Assembly (NCBI GenBank): GCA_002433065.1
Contig: DJHK01000023.1
Coordinates: forward strand, 50,308 to 109,142
Direction: 5' to 3'
Length of the DNA stretch: 58,835 nt
DNA from: Chloroflexi bacterium UBA6622
GTDB lineage: Bacteria > Chloroflexota > UBA11872
Of this stretch, positions 42,775 through 51,824 are shown one piece after another. A program made the position numbers and the translations under genes. The stretch's first letter is position 1. Each line of letters begins with the position of its first letter. The notes beneath the pieces were generated by a model. The model had not been told where the DNA came from. It saw nothing but the letters and a program-made list of their open reading frames with translations, and did no database searches.

Positions 42775-43955
42775 TCGGGGTGCCCCGTGCCTACGAGGTC
42801 AGCCGATTTTGTCCAGTATGGACCGCCAATTTCACTCTCGTTAACCAATTCTTCGTAATAGGCGATTACCCGATCAGTAATCGTGCTCCATGCGAAGTCT
42901 TTTGCGCGGAGTCGGCCAGAGCTTGCTAACTGTTGTCGCTTCAACGGGTTTCTCGCTAAACGTACAAGACTGCGAGCAAGAGCCACATGATCTTTTGGAG
43001 GAACAAGAATGGCAGCGGTTCGTTCAACCAGAACGGTACGGAAACCTGGAATGTCGGAGGCAACCACTGGCGTTCCAGCGGCCATTGCTTCTAGCAACGC
43101 AATGCCTTGGCTTTCCCCACCTGTCGCTGGTGAGCAGTAGACATCGGCTGATTGAAGATGGCGTCGCTTTTCGTCGTCGGTTACGAAGCCCTTGAATATG
43201 ACGTTGCGAAGCCTCAGGTCGTTGGCTTGGCGTTGGTAAGAACGCAGCTGCTTTTGCCTGAATGCGCCAATCACGGTTAATTGGGATGCTGGCCGCATTT
43301 GCTGAACAAGTTGCCAGGCTCGCAGGAGGTGCTGAAGACCCTTTCTTTTTTCAAGTCTTCCTACGAAAAGGACGTTGAACTGATGGTTGTCCATGTTCTC
43401 AGCTGGAGGCTGAGGAGTACCGTAATAATCCACATCGATTCCATTTGGAATGATTCGGTAGGAGCTTTTGTATGACCGAAATATGAGTTCTCGGGCAGCT
43501 TCAGAGACGGCTATTTTCCCGTGCAGTCGACGTTGTAGGCGCTGAATTAACGGTCGGGTTGTTCGGTAGAACATTGCCGAATTTCGGGCGGCGTGGAATG
43601 TTCCGACGTTTACCGTTTTTGAATATCGCAACACTGTCAGTGGAAGGGCTGGAACAAGGGGTTCCTGGAGGTGGATGATATCGAAATGGTTTTCTTTTAG
43701 GAATCTTCGAACTCGTGGGAGTAGTTGAGGTGACAGAGTTAGCCGGGCTCTGGACTGGTTTACGGGAAGAGGGATGACCTTGGAGCCGACTCGGACAAAG
43801 CCAGGGAATGTTTCCTCAACAGAAGCTTCAGTGCTTGGCGCCATGATCCGGACTTCATGGCCTCGAGCCCGCAACTCACGGTCGAGGTTAATGATGTGTT
43901 GGCTCACGCCTCCTGGATAAGGAAAGTCGTATGGAGAGACTTGCAGTATTTTCAT
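42771..43955 (-). CDS. GT4 glycosyltransferase, PimA-like
   Basis: This 394-residue GT-B fold glycosyltransferase starts LQVSPYDFPYPGGVSQH, the PimA-type acceptor loop, and contains FVGRLEKRKGL and the nucleotide-sugar site GGESQGIALLEAMAAGTPVVAS. PimA adds mannose from GDP-mannose to phosphatidylinositol. In the operon it sits between the acyltransferase and the phosphatidyltransferase, so a phosphatidylinositol glycoside is the likely product. The start overlaps the acyltransferase stop as TGATG. Donor sugar cannot be told from sequence. Confidence 0.87.
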   Translation of the reverse strand: MKILQVSPYDFPYPGGVSQHIINLDRELRARGHEVRIMAPSTEASVEETFPGFVRVGSKVIPLPVNQSRARLTLSPQLLPRVRRFLKENHFDIIHLQEPLVPALPLTVLRYSKTVNVGTFHAARNSAMFYRTTRPLIQRLQRRLHGKIAVSEAARELIFRSYKSSYRIIPNGIDVDYYGTPQPPAENMDNHQFNVLFVGRLEKRKGLQHLLRAWQLVQQMRPASQLTVIGAFRQKQLRSYQRQANDLRLRNVIFKGFVTDDEKRRHLQSADVYCSPATGGESQGIALLEAMAAGTPVVASDIPGFRTVLVERTAAILVPPKDHVALARSLVRLARNPLKRQQLASSGRLRAKDFAWSTITDRVIAYYEELVNESEIGGPYWTKSADLVGTGHPE

Positions 43956-44818
43956 CAGGTGTAGGGCTCAGTCCACATTTTTCGGAACATGTACCACTGA
44001 TTAGGTGCTTTTCGAATAAGCGATTCAATGGCCCATATGATTTCTTGCATGGTTTCAGCTACCGCTTCTTTTGTAGGAAGGTCCAAGTTGGGGTATATGA
44101 CTGGCATGGCGTGGGCGGTGTAGGTGCCATCTCTTTGTCTGATTACACCACCTACAAGCACAGGGCTGTTTGTTCTGACAGCGAGTCTTGCCACACTGTC
44201 AGGAAGCTGAGCTGGCTTTCCGAAAAAGTTGACTATGGCACCTTTCCCAGGTGTGGGTCGGTCGGCTAAAAGGGCGGCAATTTCCCCTCGCCTAAGTGTG
44301 TTCAATAGTTCTTTGCCTGCGTTACCCATTTGTATGGATCGAATGTTCTTACGGGCCCTGACGCTATGCAGAAATGCATTTACTGAGCGGCTTCCAAACG
44401 TTTCCGCCACAGCATAGGTGGGTTTATCAAGTGACACGAGTCCGCCACACCATTCCCAATTTCCAAAGTGGGCGGTGACCAAAATGCCTCCGAGGTTTCG
44501 GCTCTGGAATTCGAGGTAGTGATGGAAACCCTCCATAGAGGTGGTTTGACGTAAGAGTTCGTCAGTGCTCAGGCGATAATTGCGAAGAAAGTCCACGAGG
44601 TGTTCCGCGTAAGCAATGACTGATGCCATGGCGAGCTTTCGAACTTCCGGCCTTGTAATTGGGAGGTTTAGAACTACCGCCATATTCGAGTCTGTGTTCT
44701 GTCGGATTCTTGGATTTAGCCAGTACACGGCCACCCCAATAGCTCGGGCGATCCCGAACTTTATGAACCCGGGTATCCAGCGTTCAGCGTGAGCCGCTAC
44801 GGTGACCAGCGTTGTCAC
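43955..44818 (-). CDS. Lysophospholipid acyltransferase family protein (LpxL/PatA-like)
   Basis: This 287-residue protein has the LpxL/HtrB-type acyltransferase active-site pattern HFGNWE (H117 to E122, an Hx4E motif) and a later DRPTPGKGAIVNFFG segment in the usual position. An N-terminal hydrophobic helix (about 19-34) anchors it. In actinobacteria the corresponding enzyme acylates phosphatidylinositol mannosides; here the neighbouring PimA-like enzyme suggests the same substrate. It lies three bases after the inositol synthase gene and overlaps the glycosyltransferase. Confidence 0.86.
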   Translation of the reverse strand: MTTLVTVAAHAERWIPGFIKFGIARAIGVAVYWLNPRIRQNTDSNMAVVLNLPITRPEVRKLAMASVIAYAEHLVDFLRNYRLSTDELLRQTTSMEGFHHYLEFQSRNLGGILVTAHFGNWEWCGGLVSLDKPTYAVAETFGSRSVNAFLHSVRARKNIRSIQMGNAGKELLNTLRRGEIAALLADRPTPGKGAIVNFFGKPAQLPDSVARLAVRTNSPVLVGGVIRQRDGTYTAHAMPVIYPNLDLPTKEAVAETMQEIIWAIESLIRKAPNQWYMFRKMWTEPYT

Positions 44819-44821
44819 GGG

Positions 44822-45922
44822 TTATTGGCCGCTGCTTGTCCCGTTTGCTGGAGATGAGTTTCGGATGAACTCCTGGGTCATAGCATGGGCTTCCTCGTCA
44901 GAGTACTGAATCGGTGGTGATTTCATCAGGTAGGCGGAAGGTCCTTCAATCGGGCCACCCAAATTTCTGTCTAAAGCGATCTTGCAACATCGGACTGCAT
45001 CAATGACGACGCCAGCCGAATTGGGCGAATCAACAACCTCTAGCTTCAATTCCGCATTCAAAGGCTGATTGCCGAAGGAGACTCCTTCCATTCGGATGTA
45101 TGCCCATTTTCGGTCACCAAGCCACGGTACGAAATCACTTGGCCCTATATGAACATTCTCCGGCCCTATGTCGTAATCGAGTTGGCTCGTCACAGCGTCC
45201 GTCTTAGATATCTTCTTGGACTCTAGACGTGTGCGTTCAAGCATGTTCTTGAAGTCGGAATTCCCACCGACATTTAGCTGGTATGTCCGGAGAACTTTCA
45301 CTCCCCGTTCTCTAAACAGTTTGGTGAGCACGCGGTGAGTGATTGTGGCTCCGACTTGAGATTTGATGTCGTCCCCTACAATTGGCGATCCCGCCTCACG
45401 GAAGCGGTCTTGCCAGTAACTTTCTCTTGCAATAAAAACCGGCATGCAGTTGACCATGGCGCAGCCGGCTTGCAGGATTTGCTCTACATACCATTTGGTA
45501 GCTTCTTCACTTCCTACCGGCAGATAATTCACGACGACGTCAGTGTGGGTGTCTTTAAGCAACTCGATGACGTTGTCGGTCTGTCCGTCAGCCTTAATGA
45601 CTGTGTCCGCCATGTAGGAGCCGATGCCGTCATGTGTCATTCCACGTGAGACGGTCACGCCAGTCGGGTCAACGTCAGAGAATTTTGGGGTGTTGTTGGG
45701 CTGGGTGAATATGGCTTCGGATAGGTCTTTGCCAACCTTTGAGCGATCTACGTCAATAGCAGCTGAGAACTCGATATCTTGGATGTGATAGGGGCCGAGT
45801 TGTGTGTTCATCAATCCGGGCACAAACTCGTCGGCTGAAGCATTTCTGTAGTGTGCTACGCCTTGGACTAAAGCTGAGGCGCAGTTGCCAACGCCTACCA
45901 AAGCTACTCGGACCTTACTCAT
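44822..45922 (-). CDS. ino1: Myo-inositol-1-phosphate synthase
   Basis: This 366-residue NAD-dependent enzyme converts glucose-6-phosphate to inositol-3-phosphate. The N-terminal nucleotide motif GVGNCASAL, the stretch DDIKSQVGATITHRVL with its active-site lysine, and QLNVGGNSDFKNM are all classic for the bacterial and archaeal short form. It provides the head group for the three genes after it. It lies two bases after the ArsR gene stop, and the pair starts an operon that ends at the phosphatidyltransferase. Confidence 0.95.
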   Translation of the reverse strand: MSKVRVALVGVGNCASALVQGVAHYRNASADEFVPGLMNTQLGPYHIQDIEFSAAIDVDRSKVGKDLSEAIFTQPNNTPKFSDVDPTGVTVSRGMTHDGIGSYMADTVIKADGQTDNVIELLKDTHTDVVVNYLPVGSEEATKWYVEQILQAGCAMVNCMPVFIARESYWQDRFREAGSPIVGDDIKSQVGATITHRVLTKLFRERGVKVLRTYQLNVGGNSDFKNMLERTRLESKKISKTDAVTSQLDYDIGPENVHIGPSDFVPWLGDRKWAYIRMEGVSFGNQPLNAELKLEVVDSPNSAGVVIDAVRCCKIALDRNLGGPIEGPSAYLMKSPPIQYSDEEAHAMTQEFIRNSSPANGTSSGQ

Positions 45923-45924
45923 AA

Positions 45925-46284
45925 CTATCCTCCAACCACATTTGAAGTTTCCTTAACTGTGGATCTATTGCGGTTACTGTGAATGCTGTGGTTTTGCGAT
46001 AAAAATGTTTGGATCAATTCGGCTAGCGTTTCTTGTCGCTTTCTCAGTGTTGCTAGGTCAAGGGCGTAACGGACGTGCCGACCTTCTCGTCGAGCCCGCA
46101 CGAGACCGGCTCGCCTGAGCCGTCTTAGGTGCCACGACATTAGCGGTTGACTTACGTTGAGTCGCCTAGAAAGTTCGCTAACATCGAGCTCGGTAGTTTC
46201 TGACAATTCACCAATAGCTCGTAATCGAGTTCTAGAGCCCAACGCTCTGGCAAATGAGCGCATTACTCCGAGGTCGGTAGTCAA
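45925..46284 (-). CDS. ArsR-family transcriptional regulator
   Basis: This 119-residue winged-helix protein has the HTH region LDVSELSRRLNVSQPLMSWHLRRLRRAGLV and the wing REGRHVRYALD. No cysteine-rich metal site is seen, so it may sense something other than metal ions. It is the first gene of the inositol-lipid operon and probably controls it and itself through the AT-rich operator just upstream. It does not look like a mobile-element regulator because all of its neighbours are core metabolism. Confidence 0.88.
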   Translation of the reverse strand: MTTDLGVMRSFARALGSRTRLRAIGELSETTELDVSELSRRLNVSQPLMSWHLRRLRRAGLVRARREGRHVRYALDLATLRKRQETLAELIQTFLSQNHSIHSNRNRSTVKETSNVVGG

Positions 46285-46294
46285 GATTTTGTCA

Positions 46295-46325
46295 TATAAA
46301 TAAATGTTTAATAAACAAATATTTT
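46295..46325. promoter_or_regulatory. AT-rich palindromic operator/promoter before the arsR-type gene
   Basis: TGTTTAATAAACA at 46305-46317 is an inverted repeat (TGTTT / AAACA) inside a 30-base AT-rich stretch that contrasts with the surrounding sequence. ArsR-family proteins typically bind such palindromes in their own promoters. It begins about 20 bases before the regulator start, so binding would block transcription. The exact -35 and -10 elements cannot be fixed. Confidence 0.5.
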
Positions 46326-46379
46326 AGCATGGGGCCGAGCCCGCGCGCATTTGACAGGTTTTTCATGGAGCCACCTGTT

Positions 46380-47960
46380 TTAGCGGGCGTAATCGACGGA
46401 TCTAGTTTCCCTTATAGCCGTAATCTTTATTTGGCCCGGATATTCCATGGATTCTTGGACTTGTTTGGCAATATCCGCCGTCAAATGTTCGACGCTGGCT
46501 TCCTCCACCTCTTCCGGACGTATAAAGACACGAAGTTCACGTCCGGCTTGAATGGCATAACAAGATTCCACTCCTTTAAAGGATGTGGCGATTTCTTCAA
46601 GCTTTTCAAGGCGTTGCAAGTAACGCGTAACTGTTTCACGGCGGGCACCTGGCCGGGAGGCCGAAATTGCATCAGCAGCTGCTACAGCGAATGCCTCGAA
46701 AGATTTCAGTTCGACTTCAAAGTGATGGGCCTCGGCAGCGTGTGCGATCTCTTCTTTAAGCCCTGAACGTCGTAATAGTTGCCCTCCTATCAAGGCATGA
46801 GGGCCTTCAACTTCATGATCTATACCTTTTCCTATGTCATGAACAAGACCAGCTTGTCGAGCAACTTCTACGTCTCCGCCTATTTCTGCAGCCATTGTTG
46901 CTGCGAGTAGGGAAACTTCCACCGAATGGCTCAGTACGTTTTGCCCGTAGCTGGTGCGAAATCTGAGACGCCCCATGTATCGGAGTATTTCGCGTGGCAA
47001 ACCGGGGGTGCCTGCGTCATACCCGGCTTGTTCGCCCTCCCGTTCAATGATTTCATCAACTTCAGCTCGAGCTTTTGCCACCGCTTCTTCGATCTTGGCC
47101 GGATGGATACGCCCGTCGACGGTTAAGCGCTGGAGAGCGACTCGGGCAATTTCTCGGCGTACGGGATCAAACCCTGACAACACCACCGTTTCCGGCGTGT
47201 CGTCAATAATAATGTCAATACCAGTGGCCGCTTCTAAAGCACGAATATTTCTACCTTCACGTCCAATGATGCGCCCTTTAAGCTCATCGCTCTTGAGGTC
47301 AACGACGGAAGTGGTTATTTCGGTTGTATGGGCGGCTGCAACTCTCTGGAGTGACAGTCCGACAAGCCATCGTGCTTTTGACTCGGCGGTTTCTTCGGCT
47401 TCTACCGTTATTTGGCGGACTCGTTGGTTGGCGAGCTCTCGAACATCGCGTTCAATCGAGGCGAGAAGCTGGTCTTTTGCTTCGTCTCGAGTCATTACTG
47501 CGACAGATTCAAGCGCGAGGATTTGCTGTTGCCGAATCTCTTCGTTCGATTTTTCGAGCTTCTCGAGCGCAACTTGGCGTGCTGTTAGGGCGCTGTCGCG
47601 GGTCTTGAACTCAGCATCTAGAGCATCGAGACGATTGCCTCGTGTGTCTAGTGCTTGTTCACGTTGGCGTAGTTGCCCCTGGAAATCTCGAAGCTCGTTT
47701 CGACGGCGCTGAATGTCGCGGTCGGATACAAGCTCCTGTTCATGGATTGCATCGGTTGTTTGCTGGATTTTGGCTCGTTGCTGGGCTGCGACTTCTTCCA
47801 GTTCGCGCTGAACCCTTTGAGCTAGTTTTTGCTCGAAGGATCTGGAAAGCTGAAGCTGGTAAAAGTACCCGGCCACGAGTCCAAGCGTGAGCGTCGCAAT
47901 TGTTGCGACTACCACCCATAGGGCGTCCAAGGCTGGCCTCCAGTGGAGAGTTGTTAACAA
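46380..47960 (-). CDS. rny: Ribonuclease Y
   Basis: This 526-residue membrane-anchored endoribonuclease starts mRNA decay in bacteria lacking RNase E. Order of parts: N-terminal membrane helix (about 14-33), long coiled coil (to about 170), KH domain (GRIIGREGRNIRALE), and HD domain with HSVEVSLLAA and LVHDIGKGIDHE. Length is normal for the family. It lies upstream of the ArsR gene on the same strand with a 95-base gap holding the operator, so they are probably separate units. Confidence 0.95.
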   Translation of the reverse strand: MLTTLHWRPALDALWVVVATIATLTLGLVAGYFYQLQLSRSFEQKLAQRVQRELEEVAAQQRAKIQQTTDAIHEQELVSDRDIQRRRNELRDFQGQLRQREQALDTRGNRLDALDAEFKTRDSALTARQVALEKLEKSNEEIRQQQILALESVAVMTRDEAKDQLLASIERDVRELANQRVRQITVEAEETAESKARWLVGLSLQRVAAAHTTEITTSVVDLKSDELKGRIIGREGRNIRALEAATGIDIIIDDTPETVVLSGFDPVRREIARVALQRLTVDGRIHPAKIEEAVAKARAEVDEIIEREGEQAGYDAGTPGLPREILRYMGRLRFRTSYGQNVLSHSVEVSLLAATMAAEIGGDVEVARQAGLVHDIGKGIDHEVEGPHALIGGQLLRRSGLKEEIAHAAEAHHFEVELKSFEAFAVAAADAISASRPGARRETVTRYLQRLEKLEEIATSFKGVESCYAIQAGRELRVFIRPEEVEEASVEHLTADIAKQVQESMEYPGQIKITAIRETRSVDYAR

Positions 47961-48097
47961 GTTTTGTTCTATAGGTCATTTGAAATGCATGGTGGGCCCT
48001 GCATACTGGGCTCTCTAACGTTGATGCTACTGGCGGTTTCTATCTCGGTCAAAATCCGATTGGTCGTGAGTGTTAGTTAACCGCTGCATATACTTGT

Positions 48098-48120
48098 AGA
48101 AAAGTCCTTGCAGAAAAGTC
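48098..48120 (+). repeat. Two AGAAAAGTC direct repeats upstream of the methyltransferase gene
   Basis: AGAAAAGTC occurs at 48098-48106 and 48112-48120, a 14-base period with five bases between the copies. They lie 18 bases before a GTG start candidate of the next gene. They may be tandem sites for a regulator or a chance repeat. Confidence 0.4.
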
Positions 48121-48164
48121 ATAGATGGAGGGTGTGCGTGAGTGACGCGGTAACAGGAGAAACA

Positions 48165-49298
48165 ATGACGGGTCGCGAACGTTACATCAACGCCCTTCTT
48201 GGGAAGCCGATAGATCGAGTCGCGGTAGGCAGTCCGACCTCGTTAGCAACGTATGAAGAAATGCGGCGGCTTGGTGTCGAGTGGCCTGAGGCGCACTACG
48301 AGGCTGAGGCCATAGCTCTTATTGCTGAGCGGAGTTTTACCGTACATGGCTATGACACGATCATGCCGTATTTCAGCATTATTCTCGGTGCCGCGGCTCT
48401 TGGAGCCGAAATTGAATGGGGCGAGGATCCGTGGGAATTCAATAAGGGCACTGGCCAGATAATTTCTGGACCTCGGATGCCTGCTGTAAGCCCTCCCAAT
48501 CCCTGGACGCGACCAGAGGACATCGTTATACCTACAGATTTTCTGGAGCGTCGTGAGACTAAGGCTGTTATAGAGTCGATAAAGATCTTGCGTGACCGGC
48601 AACCTGACGCCGCTATTGTCGGGAAGGTTATGGGGCCGTGGACTCTTTCTTACCACATGTTTGGTCCTCAGGAATTTCTCATCAACGTCATCCTTGATCC
48701 TGATTATGTACATGCGTGTCTTGACCGGTTAATGCCGGCGTCAATTGATTTTGCTAATGCTCAGCTAGAAGCCGGAGCTGATGCGATTTGTTTGGCCGAC
48801 CATTCAACAGGTGATCTAGTGCGTGCGGAAACTTATCGTGATTTCCTGATGCCTGTGCACCAGAAAATCACGCCTGAGATTAAAGGGCCGGTGATTTTGC
48901 ATTGCTGCGGTAAGACGCTTGACCGAATGCAGTACATAAAGGACGCTGGATTTGAAGCGTTTCATTTCGCCACTGAAAACAACCCGCATGAGGCCAAGGA
49001 AATTGTTGGGGATTTCAAGCTTGTCGGGAATGTAAGCAACTTTGTCACGCTTTTGAGTGGTAGGCCTGAGGATGTGGCTGTCGAGGTTCAGGATATTGTT
49101 TCGGCCGGAGTAGATATTATTGCTCCGGAATGTGCAATTCCTCCTCAGGTCGTCAACCGTAACGTCGAGGCTATTCCAGCGGCTGCGCGTGGGGAGTTCG
49201 AGCCAGATCCGTCTATCAATGATGCGAAGAATATGGCTGACGAATATCGCGAACAGGTAGCCCAACAGAGTTCAGCTGGCCCTTCGCTTAGCCTTTAG
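48165..49298 (+). CDS. Uroporphyrinogen decarboxylase-like methyltransferase (MtaA/CmuA type)
   Basis: This protein of about 377 residues has the URO-D TIM-barrel fold. Unlike true uroporphyrinogen decarboxylases it shows the zinc ligands of methylcobamide:thiol methyltransferases: H246 and C248 in LHCCGKT, and C323 in APECAIPP. It would transfer a methyl group between a corrinoid protein and a thiol or related acceptor. ATG 48165 with AGGAG five bases upstream gives a standard MTGRERYINALLGK start; GTG 48138, with its own GGAGG six bases upstream, is an alternative. No corrinoid-binding protein gene is adjacent. Confidence 0.85.
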   Translation: MTGRERYINALLGKPIDRVAVGSPTSLATYEEMRRLGVEWPEAHYEAEAIALIAERSFTVHGYDTIMPYFSIILGAAALGAEIEWGEDPWEFNKGTGQIISGPRMPAVSPPNPWTRPEDIVIPTDFLERRETKAVIESIKILRDRQPDAAIVGKVMGPWTLSYHMFGPQEFLINVILDPDYVHACLDRLMPASIDFANAQLEAGADAICLADHSTGDLVRAETYRDFLMPVHQKITPEIKGPVILHCCGKTLDRMQYIKDAGFEAFHFATENNPHEAKEIVGDFKLVGNVSNFVTLLSGRPEDVAVEVQDIVSAGVDIIAPECAIPPQVVNRNVEAIPAAARGEFEPDPSINDAKNMADEYREQVAQQSSAGPSLSL

Positions 49299-49333
49299 CT
49301 CCGGACTTGTCGAGACGCTGAGGCAAGCGATGG

Positions 49334-50584
49334 TTGCCGTGGTTGGGACTCATCTCTATGGCCGGTTTTCTATTGATGGGTGACGCACGGTCTCGATGGC
49401 GCAACACGAATGGTTTTGCGATAGAAGCATCTTTTCTTAGAGCCTTCACTTCTCTCGGGGGACAGAGTCGTCTTGGATCAGCTATTACCCCTGGTCTTTT
49501 CGCCGGTGACACATTGCATCAGTACTTCAACCATGGACGGCTTGATGTTCCTGGGCCGAGCCAACCATTCAAGGTGGGTGTGCCGAGGCTGGCTAAACTG
49601 GGCGTTTCGATGGCCACCGCTGTATCGGCAACCTCTCCCGGTCGGACCGATGGTAACTTTGCCGAACCTTGGGCGGATGAATCGAAGCGTGCCATTGCAG
49701 GCCAACTGGTAGGCGGCCCTGTGCAGTGGCGAGGGTGGCAGATGCAGTTTTTTGAGCGGGAAGTGGTTCGTCTTCTTGAGAGGTCGCCAGGGGAATATTA
49801 TCCGTATCCTGGTCACGTCGGCGATTTGTTTACATCGCTTACTCCTGATGAGCGGGCGCGGGGCGAAGGTCATGAAGCTCCAATAGAGCGGCCCAACAGC
49901 CCCGGGTTGATCGATGTCCATGTGCCCATTCTTACTTACCACCTCACCCGTGGTGCAGAGGCGTTCCGTTCACAATTACAGGGTCTGCTGGATAGGGGGT
50001 TAGTTCCGGTTTCCTTTGAGCAGTTGGTAGCAGCCGTGGAAGGTTGGGCTGCTATTCCCGCCAAGGCGTTTGTTGTTTCTTTTGATGACGGCTGGCTTAT
50101 CCAACTTGATGAGGCGGTACGGGTTTTAGAGGAATTACGTGTGCCGTCCGTCTTCTTTGTAATGCCGGGCTTTGATCGCCATCAACAAGGTCATATGTCC
50201 ACCGACGATCTCCTGGCGCTAAGGCGCTCGGGAGCTACAGTCGCGTCTCACACGCTTAACCATGCTGATTTGACGGCGTTGTTAAGGGGAAATCTTGGGG
50301 CTGCTCAGGCCGAAGTCATTGAGTCTCGGGAGCAGATTGAATCCTCGGTAGATGGTGTGGATTTTTTTGCCTATCCGCTTGGGCTTTTTGACGAAGGTGC
50401 AGCTCGTCTCGTTCAAGCTGCAGGCTACAGGGCCGCGGTGACGACTCAACCGGGGATTGTTCATCGGCAGGATAGGTTGTTCGAAATGCGTCGCATTAGT
50501 GTGCAGGCATGGTGGCCCGTTGGCGATGTTGTTAGGGAAATTCGTCTGGCCGCTCGTGTGGATCGAGTCGAGTCACCTGTCTAA
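49334..50584 (+). CDS. Polysaccharide deacetylase with N-terminal LGFP-like region
   Basis: This protein of about 416 residues has a C-terminal NodB deacetylase domain: VSFDDGW for the catalytic aspartate and metal, SHTLNHADL for the metal histidines, and FAYPLG. The N-terminal part has the pattern FLRAFTSLGGQSRLGSAIT followed by HQYFNHGRLD, similar to LGFP-type repeats that bind cell-surface polymers. A short hydrophobic lead precedes it. The TTG at 49334 is uncertain; ATG 49358 is possible. It would deacetylate a cell-wall or exopolysaccharide. It follows the methyltransferase by 35 bases. Confidence 0.85.
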   Translation: MPWLGLISMAGFLLMGDARSRWRNTNGFAIEASFLRAFTSLGGQSRLGSAITPGLFAGDTLHQYFNHGRLDVPGPSQPFKVGVPRLAKLGVSMATAVSATSPGRTDGNFAEPWADESKRAIAGQLVGGPVQWRGWQMQFFEREVVRLLERSPGEYYPYPGHVGDLFTSLTPDERARGEGHEAPIERPNSPGLIDVHVPILTYHLTRGAEAFRSQLQGLLDRGLVPVSFEQLVAAVEGWAAIPAKAFVVSFDDGWLIQLDEAVRVLEELRVPSVFFVMPGFDRHQQGHMSTDDLLALRRSGATVASHTLNHADLTALLRGNLGAAQAEVIESREQIESSVDGVDFFAYPLGLFDEGAARLVQAAGYRAAVTTQPGIVHRQDRLFEMRRISVQAWWPVGDVVREIRLAARVDRVESPV

Positions 50585-50586
50585 GC

Positions 50587-51432
50587 CTAAGGGCTAGCTA
50601 CAAACGCGATCCCAAACGCCCCCGGTCCCGCGTGTGTGCCAAGCACCGGGCCAATAGCGATGTCATCAAATGTTTGACCGGCTGCGTTGAGATTGTCAGT
50701 GATTTCTTGGCGCACGCGGTCACGATGTTCTGGCGCATTGGCGTGCAGGATGGCCCAGGTTTCCACGCCGTTAGGAGCGTGTGTGTCAACGTATTCCTTG
50801 AGGGCGGCGTGTGCCTTGCCGAAAGAACGGACTCTGGTCACTGGTTCGACGCGACCGTCGCGGCACTCTAGTACTGGTTTGAAATTCAGGAGGGATCCGA
50901 GGTACGCGCTTGCGCCCCCGATACGGCCACCCCGCTTGAGATATTCAAGGGTCGGTACGACAATTGCTACGTGAGATCTATGTGCGCGGTCGTCTACCAA
51001 CTGGCTAATTTCCTGAGCGGTGGCTCCAGCGCGCGCGGCATGTGCAGCAGCAATCACAGTAAATGCTAAGGGCACGCTCACAAGACGTGAGTCAAGGACA
51101 TGGACTTTTCGCTGTGATGTTTGTGCGGCAGCTTGGCGGGCTGATTCGATTGTTTTGCTCAGGTCGGTGGATAGATGGATGGACACAATGTCGTCGACAC
51201 CGTCAATCTGACGGTAAATCTCCAAGAACTCAGCTGGATTCGGTTGAGAAGTGGCTGGATGGTCGGGCGATGTGCCAAGCAGTTCATAGAATTCTGTTGT
51301 GCTTAGATCAATCCCCTCGCGATAGCCGGTGTTTCCAAAGTGGACGTGCAATGGAATGACCGAAACGCCAAGCTCTGTCGCAACGTTGACGGGGATTGAT
51401 GAGGTGCTGTCGGTGACGATACGAACTGGCAT
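50587..51432 (-). CDS. DegV-family fatty-acid-binding protein
   Basis: This 281-residue DegV protein has the N-terminal VTDSTSSIP motif, SQPNPAEF, LSKTIESARQ and YLKRGGRIGGASA, all characteristic. Related FakB proteins hold a fatty acid for phosphorylation by FakA. No fakA-like gene is nearby. It ends convergently, two bases from the deacetylase stop. Confidence 0.92.
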   Translation of the reverse strand: MPVRIVTDSTSSIPVNVATELGVSVIPLHVHFGNTGYREGIDLSTTEFYELLGTSPDHPATSQPNPAEFLEIYRQIDGVDDIVSIHLSTDLSKTIESARQAAAQTSQRKVHVLDSRLVSVPLAFTVIAAAHAARAGATAQEISQLVDDRAHRSHVAIVVPTLEYLKRGGRIGGASAYLGSLLNFKPVLECRDGRVEPVTRVRSFGKAHAALKEYVDTHAPNGVETWAILHANAPEHRDRVRQEITDNLNAAGQTFDDIAIGPVLGTHAGPGAFGIAFVASP

Positions 51433-51471
51433 GAACTCTGTTCCCTTGCTGCGATGTAGTGGTTCAAGTTG

Positions 51472-51750
51472 ATGAGGCTATTGCCGCGCACGACTAAAGG
51501 CAAGGTTATGGCCCTGTTGTTTGCGCCTTGGGCACTTTTCGTGCTCGCCCTAATTATCCTTGTGGTCTATTGGGAATGGATGTCATACGCGCTTGCAGCG
51601 TTGTTTGTTTTTTACGGTGGGGCTGTAGTGTTACTGGGATTGGGGTTGTTTTTATATTTGTTTTTGCGTCGAAATAAACTCGCAGCTTTTTGGCCGGGAT
51701 GGAGAGGCGTCGTCGATCGTGGTGGAAGGCCGGACCCGCGTGAACGATAG
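51472..51750 (+). CDS. Small two-helix membrane protein before recF
   Basis: This protein of about 92 residues has two hydrophobic helices (about 16-34 and 38-66) between a basic N-terminus and a basic C-terminal tail (RGVVDRGGRPDPRER). I do not recognise it. The frame is preceded by the divergent DegV gene. It ends 74 bases before recF. No function is assigned. Confidence 0.55.
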   Translation: MRLLPRTTKGKVMALLFAPWALFVLALIILVVYWEWMSYALAALFVFYGGAVVLLGLGLFLYLFLRRNKLAAFWPGWRGVVDRGGRPDPRER

Positions 51751-51824
51751 GACGCGTTGGGCACGAGTGATGCATGCCAGTGATGAAATTGAACGGTGAT
51801 GTTGATTAACACGTGGGGGGCGCG

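Noticed and set aside
46954..47712. Plus-strand frame of about 250 codons opposite rny
   Set aside because: Serine- and arginine-rich translation of the antisense strand of a conserved coiled-coil region; no start signal.
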